NCBI GenBank assembly: GCA_027946365.1
Contig: JAPEUQ010000015.1
Coordinates: 930,001 to 994,000, forward strand
Origin: Kalmusia sp. IMI 367209
Lineage: Eukaryota; Ascomycota; Dothideomycetes; Pleosporales; Didymosphaeriaceae
Direction of reading: 5' to 3'
DNA length: 64,000 nucleotides
The position numbers and the translations under genes were made by a program. Positions within the stretch are counted from its first letter, which is position 1. Each line of letters begins with the position of its first letter. Below, one piece after another: positions 58,510 to 64,000 of this stretch. The notes beneath the pieces were generated by a model. The model saw only the letters and a list, made by a program, of their open reading frames with translations, did not search any database and was not told the origin of the DNA.

Positions 58510-61500
58510 ATGGCCGACACCGAGTCACCGCCAGCCTCGCCCGAGGCACCAGACAAGTGGCCGAGCGCACACCTGCAACAGGAACCGCCCACAGCCGGAG
58601 TGGAGGACACCACCAGCGACGACGCAGGCTCCCAGCCGGCATCTGAGAACACGGACGAGAAAGCTCCGCCGACTCCCCACGCACCCGCAGGCCAGTCGGA
58701 CATGCCCCACGCCTACTCCGGCGACCCCAACGCTCAATGTGCCAGAGGAGGCAGATTCGCGGCGGACCGCCGAGTTCTTCGAGCCGCGCATGCACGCCGA
58801 CAACCGCCCACGCACTGATTCCCAGTCCACAGCGGCCACGGCTGCTACAACAGCCACACGGCCCTCGACGCGCAGCTCGCTCGTGTTTGTCATAACAGCT
58901 TTGGAGAACATCGCGGCATCAAAAAGATGCAAAGAAAAGCAAGAAGCTTGGAGATGCACTGGCAGCCGCCTTGGCAGCCATCAAGGCGGAGGGCGACCCG
59001 GCGCGCATCAACCCTGAAGTCCTCTTTGAACCGCTGCAGCTGGCCTCCGAGGCACCCTCCGTGCCCGTCTCTATCGTAGCCTTGGACTGCATAGGCAAGC
59101 TGATCAGCTACTCGTACTTTTCCGTGCCTTCCGAGCCACAGGGCGACAACGAGGTTCCTCCCCTCATTGAGAGGGCTATAGACACCATATGCGATTGCTT
59201 CCAGGGCGAGGCAACCCCACCGGATGTACAGCTTCAGATTGTCAAGTCCTTGCTGGCCGCTATCTTGAACGACAAGATTGTCGTACACGGTGCTGGATTG
59301 CTCAAGGCCGTTCGGCTGACGTACAACATCTTCCTTCTCTCCAAATCGAGCGCGAACCAGCAAGTTGCGCAAGGGGCACTGACACAGATGGTTGGGACCG
59401 TTTTTGAAAGAGTGAAGAGCAGGTTGGCAGCGAAAGAGAAGCTAGGATTAACCTCTCTCGTATATCATTGAACGGCAAGGATAACTCGGAAGATAATGTG
59501 CCTGAAGAGATAGATGGTGATATCGAACGCACGAATGGTGCGGACGCAGGTGCAGAAGAAGTCGAGGAAGAGCAATTTGATCCCGAATCTGGCGAGCCTA
59601 GCGATAAGCCCGTGGACAAGCACACCGGGCCCAAGATTACCCTCCAGAGCTTCGAGAATAACATGAGCTTCAACGACGACCGAATACACGACAACGCGCC
59701 TACACTCGTAACACGAATAAAGGGCAAGCCGGGGTCAAGGCAGGCTTCTGGGCACGAAGCTTCTCCATATCCGCATGAAAGCGAAGGCTCAGACGAAGAA
59801 GAGGAGGACGAGATCTTCGTGAAAGATGCATACCTCGTCTTCAGAGCCATGTGTAGACTGAGTACCAAGACGCTCGCGGTTGACCATGCGCTGGACGTGA
59901 GGTCGCAAGGCATGCGCTCGAAACTGTTATCTCTTCACATCATCCACACTATTTTGCATAATAACATCGCCGTCTTTGTATCGCCGTATGCAACGATAAG
60001 AAGCGGCAGCGATGAGCCTACCACATTCGTACAAGCCATCAAGCAGTACCTTTGCTTAAGTCTTAGTCGGAACGGTGCAAGTTCTGTCAATAAGGTCTTT
60101 GAGGTTGCTTGCGAAATCTTTTGGCACATGCTGAAGTACCTGCGCGTCATGTTAAAGAAAGAGGTCGAGGTGTTTCTAAAGGAAATTTACCTAACCATTT
60201 TAGACAAGCGGAGTGCGCCAGCATTTCAAAAACAGTACATTTTAACTGTGTTTCGGCGATTGGCAGCCGATCCTCGTGCCTTAGTAGAAATGTACCTCAA
60301 CTACGACTGCGATCGCACTGCGCTCGATAACATGTACCAGCGTGTTGTTGAGCATCTTTCCAAGATTTCAAGTGCACCTGTCACAGTTTCACCTATGCAG
60401 CAACAAGCATATCAAGAACAACGTGAGAGACAGTCAAAAGCGTCGGACTGGCAGACAAGAGGAACTCTACCACCCTCTTTATCTACAGCATCTATGAACA
60501 CGCCCCATGAAAACGAACAAGGGTATCCTCCAGAGTATGCGTTGAAACAAGAGTCGTTGGAAGGTCTCGTGGAAATTTTGCGGTCGTTGGTCAATTGGTC
60601 AGAACAGTCTATTACCAACGCCGCAAGAAATTCAAATGTGGATCTGAGAAATTCGTTCGACAACCTCAGAGCTTCTACCGACAACAGAACCATCTCTGAA
60701 TCTCCTAACGTCGGAGGAGATTCTGGAACAGTGACGCCGATGGCGGAGGATGACTATGGCGAGTTAGAGAAAGCGAAACAGAAGAAAACAGCTTTGACAA
60801 ATGCTGTCCGTCAGTTCAACTACAAACCAAAACGTGGATTGAAGACTTTGATCAAAGAGGGGTTTATTGCTTCAGAGTCACCCGAAGATATCGCTCGTTT
60901 CTTCCACGAAAACGACGTCCTCGACAAAGTAGCACTCGGCGAGTTCCTCGGAGAGGGCGACCCCGAAAACATCGCAATCATGCACGCTTTTGTTGACCAG
61001 CTGGACTTCACCAAGACACGCTTTACAGATGCCCTTCGACGTTTTCTACAGTGCTTCCGATTGCCCGGCGAAGCTCAAAAGATCGATCGATTTATGCTCA
61101 AATTTGCTGAAAGATATATAACCGGGAATCCAAATGCTTTTGCAAACGCCGATACCGCATATGTGCTTTCTTACTCAGTCATCATGTTGAACGTGGATCA
61201 GCATAGTAAGAAGATGAAAGGTGCTCGCATGACTCCAGAGGACTTTATCAAAAATAACCGGGGCATCAACGATAATGCTGATCTGCCCGATGACTATCTA
61301 CGAGGCATTTTCGACGAAATTGCACACAAGGAGATTGTTCTAGAAACAGAACAGGAAGCAGCAGCAGACAAAGGTCTTGTACAACCTCAATCATCAGGAG
61401 CGCTAGCTGCTGTGGGTCAAGCATTGATTGGCGGTGGAAGGGATCTTCAAAGAGAGGTCTACGTACAAGCGTCAGAGGCAATGGCGAACAAGACCGAGCA

Positions 61501-64000
61501 ATTATACAAACAGCTCCTTCGCGCCCAGCGACGGACCACAAGGACCCTACCAGTCTCAAAGTTCATCCCTGCGTCTTCATCGAAACACGTCGGGCCTATG
61601 TTTGAAGTCACATGGATGCCTTTCCTTACCGCGCTATCTGGTCAAGCGCAAGATCACAACATCGAAATTGTGCGGCTGTGTATTGAAGGCATCAGACTCG
61701 CTATCCGCATCTCATGTATATTCGACGTTGAGAGTGCGAGACAGGCATTCGTTGGCTTCTTAGCGCGCTTTACCAACCTCTATAATCTGAGCGAAATGAA
61801 AGCTAAGAATATGGAGGCTTTGAAAGTTTTGATCGAGATTGCGAACACGGAGGGCAATTTATTACGGGAGTCATGGCGTGAGGTTCTTACTTGCGTATCC
61901 CAGCTCGACCGATTTCAGCTCATATCAGCTGGCGTTGATGAGCGTGCAGTGCCGGATGTCTTGAAGACTCAGTCGCAAGGTGGAGCGCAGAACCGAAAAT
62001 CCCTGAACGTCCCGAACAATAGGCGACGACAAATATCTCACACCAACAGCATGCAATTCCAAGCTGACGTAGCGGAGGAAAGTCGCTCCACGGACATTGT
62101 GAGAGGCGTTGACCGGATCTTCACCAGCACCGCCAACCTCTCAGGAGAAGCTATTGTTGATTTTGTTAAAGCGCTTACTCAAGTCAGCTGGCAGGAGATT
62201 CAGTCCTCTGGCCAAAGTGAGTCACCCCGTACGTACAGCTTGCAGAAACTCGTCGAGATCAGCGGCTACAACATGAACCGTGTCCGATTCGAATGGACGA
62301 ACATTTGGCAGATCCTAGGTGCGCATTTCAATGACGTCGGCTGTCACACCAATACCAATGTCGTTTACTTTGCTCTCAATTCACTGCGACAGTTATCAAT
62401 GAGGTTCATGGAAATCGAAGAACTCCCTGGTTTCAAGTTCCAAAAAGACTTTCTGAAACCTTTTGAGCACATCATCAGCAATGCTACCGTTGTTTCAGTC
62501 AAAGACATGGTGCTGCGATGTCTTATCCAAATGATACAAGCACGAGGAGAAAACATTCGTTCTGGTTGGAAGACTATGTTTGGAGTTTTTACTGTGGCTG
62601 CAAAGGAGCCTTACGGTAAGCCCCGTGCGTATACTTGTAGTTGTAAATGACTAACTCTGGGCAGAGGGCATCGTCAACCTTGCTTTCGAAAATGTCTCGC
62701 AGGTTTACAATACACGCTTCGGTGTTGTGATCTCGCAAGGCGCATTCGCAGATCTAATTGTGTGCCTCACCGAATTCTCTAAAAATTATAAGTTCCAGAA
62801 GAAGTCTTTGCAGGCAATTGAACTTCTCAAGTCATCGGTACCAAAGATGTTGAGGACACCTGAGTGTTCGCTGTCGGCTCGGGCCGGGTTTGTGAAAGAG
62901 ACCGACAAAGGCTCATCGATACCTAAGCAACCGACTCGACAAACCCAGGAAGAGCAGTTCTGGTTCCCTGTACTGTTCGCTTTTCACGATGTCCTTATGA
63001 CTGGTGAAGATCTGGAAGTACGGTCAAGAGCACTGAGCTATCTTTTTGAAACCTTGATTACCTACGGCGGTGATTTCCCTCAAAATTTCTGGGACATGCT
63101 CTGGCGGCAGCTGCTCTACCCTATATTCATGGTTTTGAAGTCAAAATCCGAGATGTCGAAAGTTTTGAATCACGAGGAACTATCCGTCTGGCTTTCCACC
63201 ACGATGATCCAGGCTTTGCGAAACATGATTAGGCTTTTCACCCACTTTTTCGAGTCCTTGGAGTACATGCTCGAAAGGTTTCTTGACCTTCTGGCACTCT
63301 GCATCTGCCAAGAGAACGATACCCTTGCCCGGATCGGCAGCAACTGTCTACAGCAACTGATTTTGCAGAATGTACAAAAGTTTACGCCGAAACATTGGAA
63401 TCAGATTGTCAAGGCTTTTGTGGACCTCTTTGTACGGACCGAGGCGACAGCGTTAATGTCCGCCGCCACGGCGGGCACCCCATCACAAGCACAGACTCCC
63501 AACGAGTCTAACGGAACCTCTAACGAGAAGACTCCTACGGCAAGTGTTCCTCCACAGGAGTTATCGTTGCAAACTCCTAGTGAAGAGGAGGCGCCCAGAG
63601 ACAACGCCCTAGGGATCAATGGCCTCAATAGCCCACGCCGTCCTTCTGTAGTAACGAACGATTCATCAAGTACACTTGCCGCAGAGCAACAGCGTATGCC
63701 ATCTCCTCTACCAAAGCGACAGACGCAGGAGCTTGAGGATTACCGGCCTGATGACCAAGACCTCCAGCAACCGCCCGTAGTTGTTACTGCTGCTCGTAGG
63801 CGCTTTTTCAACCAAATCATCACTAAATGTGTGCTTCAACTCCTCATGATCGAAACTGTGCAAGAGCTTTTCACGAACGACGCGGTCTACGAAAAGATAC
63901 CCTCTGGTGAACTGCTCCGCCTCATGGCTGTCTTGAAGAAGTCTTACCACTTCGCCAAACGATTTAACGCGGACCGTGATCTCCGCACACGTTTGTTCCG
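58510..64000 (+). CDS. SEC7: Sec7-type Arf guanine-nucleotide exchange factor (partial; frameshifts near N-terminus)
   Basis: The gene runs off the right edge. From 59468 the frame is intact to 62615, then a 49-nt intron (62616-62664, GTAAGC, GACTAAC branch), then open to the end. The DCB/HUS regions (RSSLVFVITALENIA; AYLVFRAMCRLSTKT) precede the Sec7 domain at about 60780-61335, with the catalytic glutamate in FLGEGDPEN (codon 60953-60955) and YVLSYSVIMLNVDQH. HDS repeats follow. Family members activate Arf at the trans-Golgi. The N-terminal third breaks frame: near 58735 (a 94-nt intron 58739-58832 could explain it), at an A5 run (58921-58925, one A too many) and at AAAGAGAA (59433-59440, two bases too many). 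The last two look like indels, not introns. The family call is secure. Confidence 0.85.

Overview
The window is nuclear DNA of a filamentous ascomycete (Pezizomycotina, possibly Dothideomycetes; the class is only a guess). The evidence is many short GT-AG introns (about 44-170 nt, usually with an RCTRAY-like branch site just before the acceptor), genes on both strands with no operons, and fungal protein families: ERG5 sterol desaturase, nuclear ATP9, CTK2, a GYP8-type TBC protein, an MMS1_N protein and a fungal calpain. I rebuilt exons by hand by matching splice phase. Every multi-exon model gives a whole number of codons, except where a break is stated.

Layout. 1-6.5 kb: the end of a Ser/Asp-rich protein, a TTC27/EMW1-type TPR protein, a carboxymuconolactone-decarboxylase-like protein and a conserved unknown. 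7.0-10.0 kb: a divergent pair of secreted cysteine-rich proteins sharing a 726-bp promoter. 10.6-17.5 kb: a GYP8-like TBC RabGAP, then a 1434-residue MMS1_N protein. 18.2-24.8 kb: a decayed SDR fragment, a saccharopine-dehydrogenase-like oxidoreductase, a zinc-type alcohol dehydrogenase/quinone reductase and an ACS-family MFS transporter. 26-33.2 kb: CTK2 cyclin, ERG5 (CYP61) and an RBM26/Rmn1-like RNA-binding protein, all on the minus strand. 35.2-40.6 kb: ATP9, a secreted repeat precursor with Kex2 sites, and a C2H2 protein. 42.1-43.9 kb: a PRPP synthetase subunit with a long insertion. 43.9-48.8 kb: gene-poor, partly very GC-rich. 48.8 kb: a 56-residue zinc-binding protein with a probable spliced leader. 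51.6-54.5 kb: a calpain with an in-frame TAG. 56.2-57.9 kb: the pyruvate dehydrogenase E2 subunit. 58.5 kb to the right end: SEC7, an Arf-GEF, with apparent frameshifts near its N-terminus.

Most genes are housekeeping: respiration and acetyl-CoA (ATP9, E2), sterols (ERG5), PRPP supply, transcription and RNA (CTK2, RBM26-like), and vesicle traffic (SEC7, GYP8-like). The accessory parts are the cysteine-rich pair and the Kex2-processed repeat precursor (37299-37909). The precursor is the best candidate for something undescribed: it encodes tandem peptides that are identical in protein sequence but differ at many synonymous sites. No transposon, CRISPR array, rRNA or convincing tRNA gene was seen.
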